64,000 nt of DNA from assembly GCA_016182605.1 (NCBI GenBank), contig JACPGE010000071.1, forward strand, positions 1-64,000, written 5' to 3'. A model generated the notes under the pieces. That model saw only the letters and a list, made by a program, of their open reading frames with translations, made no database searches and was not told where the DNA came from. Origin of the DNA: Candidatus Hydrogenedentota bacterium (lineage in GTDB: Bacteria; Hydrogenedentota; Hydrogenedentia; Hydrogenedentales; JAEUWI01). Every line of letters begins with the position of its first letter. The stretch's first letter is position 1. Positions 18,675-27,823 of this stretch are shown here, piece by piece. Position numbers and translations under genes: made by a program.

Positions 18675-20639
18675 ATGTGCGACGTGAATCCCAAAAGCGC
18701 AGGCACTGCGCGCCAACCAACCCGCTACAGCCCGGGCAGGCTCGTCTTCGGCCTGCTGCTCGCAGCCGGTTGCCAAAGCATCCCCACGGAATCGCATGCC
18801 CCGGCCGCTATTGATGTTTCGACACACGTCGCCAGCACCGTTCAGGTCATGGAAAAACACTGCTTTTCCTGCCACGGCCTCGAACGCCAGAAGGCGGATC
18901 TCGATTTCCAGACTCTCCTCCAATCCGGCACGGGCATCGCAGACAGTGATCTCCTTGACCGCGCCATCAAGGCGGTCACAGCGCGGGAAATGCCGCCAGA
19001 GAATAAGCCCCAGCCCGATGCCGCGGAACTCGATACCCTGCTCGCCAGTCTGAACGCCCAGCGTAACGCGCATAGGGCCGCAATCCTGCCGCATCCCGGG
19101 CGCGTCACCATGCGGCGCCTCAACCGCGTCGAATACAACAACACCGTGCGCGATCTCCTGGGCGTGACGACCCGCCCCTCGGACGACTTCCCTCCAGACG
19201 ACTCCGGATATGGTTTCGACACCATCGGCGATGTCCTGACGCTCTCCCCATTGCTCGCCGAGAAATACCTGCGTGCCGCGGAACAGATCGCGCGCGACGC
19301 CGTAGCAGCGGAGATTGCCGCCATCGGCACCCTGCCCATGGAGGACCGCCGCATCTTCGTGTGCGGACACGCACCCAACGCCCACCGCAATCGCTGCGCA
19401 ACCACCATCCTGCGCCACTTGGCCGCCCGCGCCTACCGCAGACCCGTGCGCACGGAAGAAGTAAAGCGCCTCGAAAGCTTCCATGCACTGGCCCGCGAAA
19501 ACGGGGAAAGCTTCGAGCAGGGCATCGAACTCGCCCTCCAGGCCCTCCTCGTATCGCCCCACTTCCTCTTCCGCGTCGAAGGCGCGCAATCACGGTGCGG
19601 CAACGCCAATCGCGCCATCAACGATTATGAATACGCCTCCCGCATCTCTTATTTCCTCTGGAGCAGTATTCCCGACGATGAATTGCGCGCCCACGCGCGC
19701 AAAGGCGATTTGCAGCAGCCCGGCGTGCTGCGGGAACAGATAACGCGCATGCTTCGCGATCCGCGCGCCCGGGCGCTCGCCGAAAACTTTGGCGGCCAAT
19801 GGCTCGAAGTGCGCAACCTCCAGGTCATCGATCCGGATCCGGAGAAATTCCCCAAGTTCACGAAGGACCTCCGTCTCGCCATGGCGGAGGAGACCACCCT
19901 CTTCTTCGAATCCATCGTCACGGAAGATCGCAGTGTCCTCGACTTCATCGGTGCCGGCTACACCTTTCTCAACGAAGTGCTCGCGGAACACTACGGCATG
20001 ACCGGCATCTCCGGCACTGAGTTCCAGCGTGTGACCGTGGACCCGGCCCAGCGCGGAGGCATTCTCGGTCACGCCAGCGTGCTCACCGTCACCTCCTACC
20101 CGGCGCGCACCTCCCCCGTACTGCGCGGACGGTGGGTGCTCGACAAGATCCTCGCCGCGCCGCCGCCCCCGCCTCCCGCGAATGTGCCCGCCCTCGAAGC
20201 CACGAAAATCGACGATACCGCCACCTTGCGCGAACGCCTCGAGATGCACCGCAAAGACCCCGCCTGCGCAAGCTGCCACGCACGCATCGACCCCATCGGC
20301 TTCGGCCTGGAAAACTACGACGCCGTCGGGGCCTGGCGCACCGCCGACAACGGCAGCCCCGTGGACAGCTCCGGGGTACTCCCCGATGGGCGCGCCTTTT
20401 CCGGGCCCGCCGGCCTCAAGGCCGTGCTCCTGGAACGCAAAAACGAATTCGCTCGCTGCCTGGCGGAAAAAATGCTAACCTATGGACTGGGACGCGGACT
20501 GGAAGACTTCGACGCCCCGGCGCTCGACACGATCGTCGCGCAGATGGCGCAGCAGGACTACCGCTTCTCCGCGCTCATCTACGAAATTGTGCAAAGCTTG
20601 CCCTTCAAGAATCGAAGCCGTGAGGCCGATACGACATGA
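18675..20639 (+). CDS. DUF1587/1595/1592/1588/1585 c-type haem lipoprotein
   Basis: A 654-aa lipoprotein with lipobox LLAAGC (Cys33). Domains in order: an N-terminal cytochrome-like segment with CFSCH (63-67); DUF1587 (TMRRLNRVEYNNTVRDLLGV); DUF1595 (HLAARAYRRPVRTEE ... LVSPHFLFRVE); DUF1592 (DYEYASRISYFLWSSIPDDEL); DUF1588 (QRGGILGHASVLT, then CASCHARIDPIGFGLENYD); and DUF1585 (KMLTYGLGRGLEDFD). That gives two CxxCH haem sites. The chosen start at MCDVNP places the lipoprotein signal at the N-terminus. Its stop overlaps the DUF1552 start (ATGA), so the two are cotranslated. The biochemical role is unknown. Confidence 0.92.
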   Translation: MCDVNPKSAGTARQPTRYSPGRLVFGLLLAAGCQSIPTESHAPAAIDVSTHVASTVQVMEKHCFSCHGLERQKADLDFQTLLQSGTGIADSDLLDRAIKAVTAREMPPENKPQPDAAELDTLLASLNAQRNAHRAAILPHPGRVTMRRLNRVEYNNTVRDLLGVTTRPSDDFPPDDSGYGFDTIGDVLTLSPLLAEKYLRAAEQIARDAVAAEIAAIGTLPMEDRRIFVCGHAPNAHRNRCATTILRHLAARAYRRPVRTEEVKRLESFHALARENGESFEQGIELALQALLVSPHFLFRVEGAQSRCGNANRAINDYEYASRISYFLWSSIPDDELRAHARKGDLQQPGVLREQITRMLRDPRARALAENFGGQWLEVRNLQVIDPDPEKFPKFTKDLRLAMAEETTLFFESIVTEDRSVLDFIGAGYTFLNEVLAEHYGMTGISGTEFQRVTVDPAQRGGILGHASVLTVTSYPARTSPVLRGRWVLDKILAAPPPPPPANVPALEATKIDDTATLRERLEMHRKDPACASCHARIDPIGFGLENYDAVGAWRTADNGSPVDSSGVLPDGRAFSGPAGLKAVLLERKNEFARCLAEKMLTYGLGRGLEDFDAPALDTIVAQMAQQDYRFSALIYEIVQSLPFKNRSREADTT

Positions 20640-22003
20640 CCGCTATTATATCCAGACGCCATCTCAGCCGGCGCAGTTTTCTGCGCGGTGTGGGCGCCAG
20701 CCTCTCCCTTCCCCTATTCGACGCCATGCTCCCCGCCATGGCCCGCGCCACAGAAATAAAGGCCGCGGCGCCCGTACGCCTCGGTTTCGTCTACGTCCCC
20801 AACGGCATCATCATGGAAGACTGGACGCCCAAGACGGAAGGCGCCGCCTTCGACACCCCTTACGTCCTCGAGCCCATCGCAAAGCTCCGTGACGACATTA
20901 TCGTGGCCTCGCGCCTTGCACAATTGAATGCCCAGGCACTCGGCGATGGCGGCGGCGATCACGCCCGGGCTTCCGCAGTCTTCCTCACCGGCGTCCATCC
21001 CGTAAAGACCGGCGGCGCCGACATCCGCGCCGCAAAATCCGTCGATCAAATCGCCGCCCAGCACATCGGCCACCTCACCCGATTCCCCTCCCTCGAACTC
21101 ACCGTGGAAAAGGGACGCCTCGCGGGCAGTTGCGACACCGGATACAGTTGCGCCTATTCCCACAGCATTTCCTGGCGCACCGATCACACCCCCAATCCGC
21201 CGGAAGCCAATCCGCGCGCCGTCTTCGATCGGCTCTTTGGCGCGGAGACCCCGGCCCTCGACGCCGCGGGCCAGGAACGCCGCAAAAAATACCAGGGAAG
21301 CATCCTCGATTTCGTCTTGGAGGACACCCACGCCCTCCAGAAAAAACTCGGCCCCACCGACCGGGGCAAACTGGATGAATACCTCCACGCGGTCCGCTCC
21401 GTCGAACGGCAGCTCGAACGCAATGAGACTCAGGATGCGGATGCCGCGAACGGACTCGCGGTGCCCGAAAGCGCCCCCAAAGACTACGGCGAATATGCGC
21501 GGCTCATGTATGACCTGCAAGTGCTCGCCTACCAGACCGAACAGACACGCGTCATCACCTTCATGATGGGGCTGGAGGGAAGCAACCGCGCCTACCGCGA
21601 AGCCGGCGTCTCCGGCGGCCACCACGAACTGAGCCACCACCAGCGCGACGCCGCAAAAATTGCCTTCTTGCGCGAGATCAACCGCTATCACATGGAGCAA
21701 TTCGCCTATTTCATCGACAAGATGAAAAACACGCCCGACGGCGACGGGTCCCTGCTCGATCACGCCCTCATCGTCTACGGCAGCGGCATCAGCGACGGCG
21801 ATTCCCACCAGCACAACGATTTGCCCGTGCTCCTCGCCGGGCACGCGGGCGGCGCCGTCCACCCCGGGCGGCACATCCGCTACGGCGAAGACACGCCCAT
21901 GTCCAATCTCTACCTGAACATGCTGGAGTACGCCGGCTGCCCCACCGAGAAGCTCGGCGACAGTAACGGAAAACTCAACTACCTGGACGGCATGGGGGCC
22001 TGA
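20636..22003 (+). CDS. DUF1552 family Tat-exported protein
   Basis: A 455-aa DUF1552 protein. The N-terminus SRRHLSRRSFLRGVGASLSL is a twin-arginine signal. Characteristic segments are RLGFVYVPNGIIMEDWTP, GGDHARASAVFLTGVHP, SCDTGYSCAYSHSISW, and near the end HALIVYGSGISDGDSHQHNDLP. It is always found next to DUF1592-type haem proteins in this kind of genome, and here they overlap by four bases. The pair parallels the DUF1549/DUF1501 pair at 8.7-13.2 kb. Function not established. Confidence 0.92.
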   Translation: MTAIISRRHLSRRSFLRGVGASLSLPLFDAMLPAMARATEIKAAAPVRLGFVYVPNGIIMEDWTPKTEGAAFDTPYVLEPIAKLRDDIIVASRLAQLNAQALGDGGGDHARASAVFLTGVHPVKTGGADIRAAKSVDQIAAQHIGHLTRFPSLELTVEKGRLAGSCDTGYSCAYSHSISWRTDHTPNPPEANPRAVFDRLFGAETPALDAAGQERRKKYQGSILDFVLEDTHALQKKLGPTDRGKLDEYLHAVRSVERQLERNETQDADAANGLAVPESAPKDYGEYARLMYDLQVLAYQTEQTRVITFMMGLEGSNRAYREAGVSGGHHELSHHQRDAAKIAFLREINRYHMEQFAYFIDKMKNTPDGDGSLLDHALIVYGSGISDGDSHQHNDLPVLLAGHAGGAVHPGRHIRYGEDTPMSNLYLNMLEYAGCPTEKLGDSNGKLNYLDGMGA

Positions 22004-22013
22004 GCCCCCGCGA

Positions 22014-23348
22014 TCACAGCCCGCGAACCTTCCAGCCCTTCCGGTATTTCCGCCGCAAGTACTTGTTCGCTTCGGTGTGGTTGCTGAAACGCAGTTTCTT
22101 CGGGTTCCATTCCAGCGTCTCGCCCGGGAAGCGGTTCGCCACGTTCGCAAGCAGCACCGCTTCCGTCAGCGGGCCCGCATAGTCAAAGTTGGATCCGCAG
22201 ACCCCGTTGCCCAATGACGCTTCCACAAACTCGTGGTAGTGATCCCGAGGCTCCATCACCGGCATCGGATAGTTCGCGAACTGCGCCTCCGGATACAGGT
22301 GCGGCGGACCCACGTGCGGCAGCAACAGCGCCCCCTCTTCTCCAACGATCACCGATCCGCTCGGCGGCAGTTCCTTGTCCTGCGGCAGATGCGGCGACAC
22401 GCTCACCGACGGCTTCTTTCCGCCATCCGTCCACGTCGCCTCGATCGTCTTCCCCGCCGTCAACGCCGTGCCGGGGAATACATACCGCGCGTCGATCCAC
22501 TCCGGCCACACCTCCTCGCTCACGCATTCCGCATCCACCGTCACCGAAAGCGGCGCACCGATGTTCAGCGCCGTAAATACCGGATCGAAAATGTGGCACC
22601 CAAAGTCGCCCATGGATCCGCCCCCGAAATCCCGCCAGCGCCGCCACCAGAACGGATGGTACGTCTCGGCCTTGTACGGGCGCACCGGAGCCGTGCCCAG
22701 CCAGCGATCCCAATCCACATGCGCCGGAACCGGATCGGAACCTTCCGGGCGCTTCTTGTCGTCCGTCGTATAGACCGCCCCGCACCATGAATGCCACGCC
22801 GTCACTTTTCCTATCGCCCCGTCCTGTATAATCTTCACCGCGGAACGGTAAAACTCGTGGGAGTGAATCTGGTTGCCCATTTGCGTCGCCACCCCCTTCT
22901 TCCGCGCGGCCAGGGTCACTTGGCGCGCCTCGTAGACGTCGTGCGTCAGCGGCTTCTCGCAATACACATGCAGCCCCTTCTTGATCGCCGACATCGTCGC
23001 CGCCGCGTGCGTGTGATCCGGCGTCGACACGTTCACCGCGTCGATCTTGCCCTCCTCCTGCTCCAGCATCTCGCGCCAGTCCCGGTACAGCCGCGCCTTC
23101 GGAAAACTCTCCGACATCTTCTTGAGGTTCAACTCGTCAATGTCGCACAGCGCGATTACATCCACCTTCCCGCTGCTGAAAATGCTGTTCAAATCATAGC
23201 TGCCCTGGCCGCCCACGCCTATCGCCGCATGCTGCAACCGGCTGGACGGGGGCGACGCAAAACTCAGCCGCGGCACGATCAGCGGACCGGCCACACTCGC
23301 CGCCGCCACGCGTCCAATAAAGTCTCTCCGGGTGATCTTGTTGCTCAT
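22014..23348 (-). CDS. Tat-exported Gfo/Idh/MocA family oxidoreductase
   Basis: A 444-aa protein with Tat signal ITRRDFIGRVAAASVAG. It carries the Rossmann motif AIGVGGQGSYD and the conserved EKP as VYCEKPLTHD. The long-subgroup signature WWRRWRDFGGGSMGDFGCHIFDP is present. The start has GAGAGG upstream. It probably oxidises or reduces a sugar or inositol derivative in the periplasm; the substrate is unknown. Its stop lies 10 bp from the convergent DUF1552 stop. It is the third member of this family in the window. Confidence 0.9.
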   Translation of the reverse strand: MSNKITRRDFIGRVAAASVAGPLIVPRLSFASPPSSRLQHAAIGVGGQGSYDLNSIFSSGKVDVIALCDIDELNLKKMSESFPKARLYRDWREMLEQEEGKIDAVNVSTPDHTHAAATMSAIKKGLHVYCEKPLTHDVYEARQVTLAARKKGVATQMGNQIHSHEFYRSAVKIIQDGAIGKVTAWHSWCGAVYTTDDKKRPEGSDPVPAHVDWDRWLGTAPVRPYKAETYHPFWWRRWRDFGGGSMGDFGCHIFDPVFTALNIGAPLSVTVDAECVSEEVWPEWIDARYVFPGTALTAGKTIEATWTDGGKKPSVSVSPHLPQDKELPPSGSVIVGEEGALLLPHVGPPHLYPEAQFANYPMPVMEPRDHYHEFVEASLGNGVCGSNFDYAGPLTEAVLLANVANRFPGETLEWNPKKLRFSNHTEANKYLRRKYRKGWKVRGL

Positions 23349-23476
23349 GATGGCCTCTCTGCGCTGTGGGGAAAACGTTGTGGATGATGAAGCGCTAATC
23401 TACTGCATTCGCCGTCCCCGCCTCAACCCGGCTAAACTTGCTGAACGGGTTCTGCGAAACAAACCGCCAACCGGGA

Positions 23477-24217
23477 CTACGAAAGTGCGCTGCGGTTCAG
23501 CTTGTGCCGGATAAAGCCCTCCGCCAGCCTGCACCCGCCTTCGCGCCCGCGAAAGGCATGCATCTCCGAATGCAGTCCATAAAAGCCGTCGGGGCGCTGG
23601 CTCTCGTGAAGGTAACAGGCTTCCCGCTTCTTCGCCTCCACCGTGCTGATATCGATGTAGTGCGCCGGAGAAAAGTGCTGGGTCTGCACGCCCGACTCCA
23701 CTTCAAAGTAGAACAACTCAAACTCGCGGCCCTTCTTCAGCCAGGCATCGTAGATCAAATACGACATCGCCCGGTGATCCCGGTGCGTGTCAATCGGCCA
23801 GTGCGTGTACACAATGTCCGGCGACTCCTCGCCCATAATCTCACGCACCACGTCGTACTGCGCTGCGTTCACCTCCGTCGCGCCATCCACCTGGCCCGCA
23901 AATCGCGCGCGCGCGCCAAGCACCCGGCACGCCGCCTCGGCCTCGGCCGTGCGAATCGCCGCCGCCTCGGCGTGCGTCTTCCCAGGTATGCCCGCCTCGC
24001 CCCGCGTGAGGTACAAATTCACCACCTCATGCCCCGACGCCGTGTAAAGCGCAATGAGCCCGCCACAGCCACTCTCGGGATCGTCCGGGTGCCCGCCAGC
24101 CACAAGCACCTTGGCCTTCTTCCCCCCGTCCTCGATTGCGGCGGCCCCCAGGGGCAGGGCCAGAGCCGCTGCCGTTGCGCCAATATGCAGGGCCTCCCGG
24201 CGTGAAAGCGTGTTCAT
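23477..24217 (-). CDS. Exported PIG-L family deacetylase
   Basis: A 246-aa zinc-dependent N-acetylglucosaminyl deacetylase-family protein. The motif GGHPDDPESGCGG (41-53) supplies the His-Pro-Asp-Asp metal and catalytic residues, with THRDHRAM as the downstream histidine motif. The N-terminus MNTLSRREALHIGATAAALA is a Tat-like signal, so it acts outside the cytoplasm. The start is chosen for AGGAGG upstream. It is probably cotranscribed with, or independently upstream of, the oxidoreductase at 22014 (gap 128 bp). Likely substrate: an N-acetylated sugar. Confidence 0.9.
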   Translation of the reverse strand: MNTLSRREALHIGATAAALALPLGAAAIEDGGKKAKVLVAGGHPDDPESGCGGLIALYTASGHEVVNLYLTRGEAGIPGKTHAEAAAIRTAEAEAACRVLGARARFAGQVDGATEVNAAQYDVVREIMGEESPDIVYTHWPIDTHRDHRAMSYLIYDAWLKKGREFELFYFEVESGVQTQHFSPAHYIDISTVEAKKREACYLHESQRPDGFYGLHSEMHAFRGREGGCRLAEGFIRHKLNRSALS

Positions 24218-24303
24218 CCGTTTTTCCTCCTGCACGGCATTGTAGGATCGCGCCGCGCACGAAGCAAAAGCGCCACTTGACAGCGCCCGCGCCACCGCGT
24301 ATC

Positions 24304-24317
24304 CTTACACGTGTAAG
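24304..24317. promoter_or_regulatory. Candidate LacI-family operator
   Basis: CTTACACGTGTAAG is a perfect 14-bp palindrome with the central CG typical of LacI-family operators. It lies 42 bp before the lacI-type gene and 86 bp before the divergent PIG-L start. It probably mediates autoregulation and control of the downstream arabinose genes. Confidence 0.6.
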
Positions 24318-24359
24318 CTGGGCTGGGCTCCGGGGCGCGAGGCTCCGAACGGGAACGAA

Positions 24360-25418
24360 ATGAAACACCTCACCATGAGCGATGTGGCACGCCTCTCGGG
24401 CTATTCCCGCCTCACCGTCTCCCTCGCCCTGGGAAACAAACCGGGCGTCTCCGATCGCGCGCGCGCCCACATACTCGCCATCTCCGAATCCCACGGTTAC
24501 CGCCCCAACCTTATGGCGCAGGCCCTCAAGAACAAGCGCTCCAACCTCATCGGCGTGATCGTCCGCGACATCACCAACCCCTACTACGGCGAACTGATCC
24601 GCGGCATCGAGCGCGCAGCCGCCGCGCAGGGCTGTGTCCTGCTCAACATGAGCACCCACGAAAGCCACGATCGCGAGGTCGCGGCGCTCCACTCTCTCTC
24701 CGCCTATCAGGTGGACGGCGTGATTCTCGCCCCCGTCCTGCGCGGCGTCGACGTGGCCCACATCCGGGCCTGGCGGCGCACGCCCCTTATTACCGTGGAG
24801 AAAATCCCCGGCGCAGGCATCGATCACGTGCGCTTCGACGACGTGAAGGGCGGCTACCTGGCCACCGGACACCTGCTCGCGCGCGGTCACCGGCGCATCT
24901 GCTATCTGGAAGGGCCGCCAACGGCCGCCTCCTCCGCGGATCGCCTCAAGGGCATGAAACGCTGCCTCAAGGACCACGGCATTCCCTGGACGCCCGCCAT
25001 GTCGGAACCCGCGGGCGCCACCGTACTGGACGGCTACACAGCCGCAAAGCGTATACTTGCGCAACGGAAACCGCGCCCCACGGCAATCTTCGCCTTCTGC
25101 GATCTCGTGGCCGCCGGCGCCTACAAGGCCGCCCAGGCATTGGGCCTGCGCATTCCCGAGGATCTTAGCGTCGTCGGCTACGACGACATCGATCTCGCCC
25201 CCGTGCTCGGACCGGGCCTGACCACCGTGCGTTTTGGCATGGACGCGGTCGGCGAATTCGTGGCGGAACAACTGCTCGGGGCCATCGCCGCGGGCAAACT
25301 TCACATGGGGCTGAAACAATTCTTCAAGCCGGTCCTGGTGGAACGGGACTCGGTGCAATCTTGTAACGAACCGGCCAAACGCACCGCCCGCAAGGGCGCC
25401 CGCGCGGCACGGGCATGA
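24360..25418 (+). CDS. LacI family transcriptional regulator (arabinose operon)
   Basis: A 352-aa repressor. The N-terminal helix-turn-helix (MSDVARLSGYSRLTVSLALGN, about 6-26) and hinge (YRPNLMAQALKNKRSN) precede a periplasmic-binding-protein-like sensor domain (IGVIVRDITNPYYGELIRGIE ... LSVVGYDDIDLAPVLGPGLTTV). It sits 18 bp upstream of araB in the same direction and next to a palindromic operator. It very likely controls the araB-araD-isomerase operon, with L-arabinose or a derivative as effector. A LacI-type repressor here replaces AraC or the GntR-type AraR used elsewhere. Confidence 0.9.
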   Translation: MKHLTMSDVARLSGYSRLTVSLALGNKPGVSDRARAHILAISESHGYRPNLMAQALKNKRSNLIGVIVRDITNPYYGELIRGIERAAAAQGCVLLNMSTHESHDREVAALHSLSAYQVDGVILAPVLRGVDVAHIRAWRRTPLITVEKIPGAGIDHVRFDDVKGGYLATGHLLARGHRRICYLEGPPTAASSADRLKGMKRCLKDHGIPWTPAMSEPAGATVLDGYTAAKRILAQRKPRPTAIFAFCDLVAAGAYKAAQALGLRIPEDLSVVGYDDIDLAPVLGPGLTTVRFGMDAVGEFVAEQLLGAIAAGKLHMGLKQFFKPVLVERDSVQSCNEPAKRTARKGARAARA

Positions 25419-25436
25419 AACACTGAAAGAGCAGCC

Positions 25437-27107
25437 ATGGCAAACAGCTACGCAATCGGTCTGGACTACGGCACAAACTCCGTGCGCGCACTCGTGGTGG
25501 ACACCGCAAACGGCGCGGAACTCGGCACCCACGTTTTCTCCTATCCCCACGGGGAGGCCGGAATCATCCTGGATCCAAATGATCCCAACGCCGCGCGCCA
25601 GCACCCGCAAGACTATCTCGACGGCGCCGTCGCCGCCATCCGTGGCGCACTCGACGACGCCACGAAGTCTGCCGGCTTCGACGCAACGCGCATCGTGGGG
25701 CTCGGTGTCGACACCACCGGCAGCACCCCCATTCCACTGAACGCGGAAGGTGTGCCCCTCGCACTCACAGACGCCTTCAAAGATCACCCCGCTGCCATGG
25801 CCTGGCTCTGGAAGGATCACACCGGCCATGCCGAAGCGGCGGAAATCACCCAACTCGCTGCACGCCAGCACCCCGAGTACCTCGCGAAATGCGGCGGGGG
25901 CTACTCCTCGGAATGGTTCTGGTCGAAGCTCTTGCGCTGTGCCCGCGTGGCGCCCAAGGTCTTTAATGCCGCCCACACCTGGGTCGAACACGCCGATTGG
26001 ATGCCCGCGATCCTCTGCGGCATCACAGCACCGGCCGGCATCAAGCGCTGCATCTGCGCGGCCGGCCACAAGGCCATGTTCCATCCGGACTGGGGCGGCT
26101 ACCCCAGCGCGGAATTTCTCGGCGCGCTCGATCCCGGACTCGCCCGCGTCCGCGCCACCCTCCCCAACACCGCCTATGCCGTGGGCCACGTGGCCGGCAG
26201 GCTCACCGCGGAATGGGCCGCGCGCTTGGGGCTCCCGGAGGGCACCCCCGTTTCCGCCGGCGCCTTCGACGCCCACCTCGGCGCGGTCGGCTCCGGCATC
26301 GGACCCGGCGTCCTCGTTAAGATCATCGGCACCTCCGCCTGCGACATCATGACCGCACCCCTCGCACAGGCTGTCCCCGACATCCCCGGGCTCTGCGGCA
26401 TTGTGCCCGAATCCGTGCTGCCCGGGGCCTACGGCTTCGAAGCAGGCCAATCCGCCGTGGGCGACCTCTTCAACTGGTTCGTCAACGTGGTGCAACCCGG
26501 CAACGGCAGCCACGAATCGCTGACGCTCGGCGCCGAACAGTTGAAGCCCGGCGAGAGCGGCCTCCTCGCACTAGACTGGAACAACGGCAACCGCACGATC
26601 CTGATCGACCCGCGCCTTACCGGGCTCATGCTCGGCATGACCTTGCACAGCACCCCCGCGGAAATCTACCGCGCCCTCGTCGAAGCCACGGCCTTCGGCG
26701 CGCGCACCATCATCGGGCGCCTCGAAGAATACGGCGTCCAGGTCGACCGCATCGTGTGTTGCGGCGGCATCTCCGCCAAGAGCCGCATGGTCATGCAAAT
26801 CTATGCCGACGTCACCGGGCGTCCCATGGAAATCTCGCGCAGTGCCCAAACCTGCGCGCTCGGCGCGGCCATGGCCGGCGCCGTGGCCGGCGGCGCCCAC
26901 CCCGATTTCGCCGCGGCCAGCGCCGCCATGACCGCCGTGCAGGAAACCCGCTTCGAACCCATCCCCGCCAATGCCGCCGTCTATGATCGCCTCTACGGCC
27001 TCTACCGGCGTCTCCACGATCTCTTCGGCGCCACCAGCCTCGCGGAAAACCAGTTCGACGTCATGAAAACCCTCCTCGCGATCCGGGATGAGGCGCGCGG
27101 CGCATGA
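25437..27107 (+). CDS. araB: Ribulokinase
   Basis: A 556-aa FGGY-family kinase close to the usual length of AraB. The N-terminal phosphate-binding loop is YAIGLDYGTNSVRALVVD (5-22). It has GVDTTGSTPIPL (about 87), the substrate-binding DAFKDHPAAMAWLWKDHT (about 112-129), and the C-terminal ATP-domain segment ICAAGHKAMF and CCGGISAKSRMVMQIYADVTG. It phosphorylates L-ribulose to L-ribulose 5-phosphate with ATP in the cytoplasm. Its stop overlaps the araD start (ATGA). Start site: ATG with AAAGAGCAG upstream. Confidence 0.95.
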   Translation: MANSYAIGLDYGTNSVRALVVDTANGAELGTHVFSYPHGEAGIILDPNDPNAARQHPQDYLDGAVAAIRGALDDATKSAGFDATRIVGLGVDTTGSTPIPLNAEGVPLALTDAFKDHPAAMAWLWKDHTGHAEAAEITQLAARQHPEYLAKCGGGYSSEWFWSKLLRCARVAPKVFNAAHTWVEHADWMPAILCGITAPAGIKRCICAAGHKAMFHPDWGGYPSAEFLGALDPGLARVRATLPNTAYAVGHVAGRLTAEWAARLGLPEGTPVSAGAFDAHLGAVGSGIGPGVLVKIIGTSACDIMTAPLAQAVPDIPGLCGIVPESVLPGAYGFEAGQSAVGDLFNWFVNVVQPGNGSHESLTLGAEQLKPGESGLLALDWNNGNRTILIDPRLTGLMLGMTLHSTPAEIYRALVEATAFGARTIIGRLEEYGVQVDRIVCCGGISAKSRMVMQIYADVTGRPMEISRSAQTCALGAAMAGAVAGGAHPDFAAASAAMTAVQETRFEPIPANAAVYDRLYGLYRRLHDLFGATSLAENQFDVMKTLLAIRDEARGA

Positions 27108-27823
27108 GATTCCAGGACCTGAAGGAAGAAGTCTGCCGCGTAAACCAGGAGTTGATCCGCGCCGGCCTCGCCACACTCACCTGGGGCAATGCCAGCGGCC
27201 TGGATCCCGCCTTGGGCGTGGTCGCCATCAAACCCAGCGGCGTCCATTGGACCGATCTGACGCCGGAACGGATGGTCGTGCTGGACCTCGAAACGGGAAC
27301 CGTCGTCGAAGGCGGCCTCAAACCCTCCTCCGACACCGCAACCCACCTGCACCTCTACCGGGCCTTCGCCGGTCTCGGCGGCATCGTCCATACCCACTCG
27401 GCCTACGCCACCGCATTTGCACAGGCCGGCCGCGAAATCCCCTGCCTCGGCACCACTCATGCCGATCACTTCTACGGCAATGTCCCCGTGGTGCGGGAAC
27501 TCAGCCCCGGCGAGGTCGCCGATGACTACGAACGCAATACGGGCGTGGCCATCACCGACACCTTCGCCACGCGCGCCATCCACCCGCTCCACATGCCTGC
27601 GGCACTCTGCCCCGGGCACGGCCCCTTCGTTTGGGGCGCCTCCCCGGGCACAGCACTTGAAAACGCCATCGCCCTGGAAGCCGTCGCCAAACTCGCCCTG
27701 CTCACCCTCGAACTGAATCCCTCGGCCATGCTGCCCGCGCACGTGCTCGAAAAACATTTCCAGCGAAAACATGGACCCAACGCCTACTACGGCCAGCAAG
27801 CACACCGGGAAACCAAGCCATGA
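27104..27823 (+). CDS. araD: L-ribulose-5-phosphate 4-epimerase
   Basis: A 239-aa class II aldolase/adducin-family epimerase. It has the phosphate-binding LTWGNASG (23-30), TATHLHLYRAF, and the zinc histidine motif IVHTHSAYATAFAQ (about 92). The active-site loop is TTHADHFYG and a third histidine lies in PGHGPFVWG. It converts L-ribulose 5-phosphate to D-xylulose 5-phosphate for the pentose phosphate pathway. It overlaps araB upstream and the isomerase downstream by four bases each, consistent with translational coupling. Confidence 0.93.
   Translation: MRFQDLKEEVCRVNQELIRAGLATLTWGNASGLDPALGVVAIKPSGVHWTDLTPERMVVLDLETGTVVEGGLKPSSDTATHLHLYRAFAGLGGIVHTHSAYATAFAQAGREIPCLGTTHADHFYGNVPVVRELSPGEVADDYERNTGVAITDTFATRAIHPLHMPAALCPGHGPFVWGASPGTALENAIALEAVAKLALLTLELNPSAMLPAHVLEKHFQRKHGPNAYYGQQAHRETKP

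Noticed and set aside
24027-26513. An 828-residue minus-strand open frame antisense to lacI and araB
   Set aside because: It shadows two clear plus-strand genes; its composition (Gly/Ala/Glu/Asp/His-rich) is typical of antisense frames in GC-rich DNA and shows no domain.
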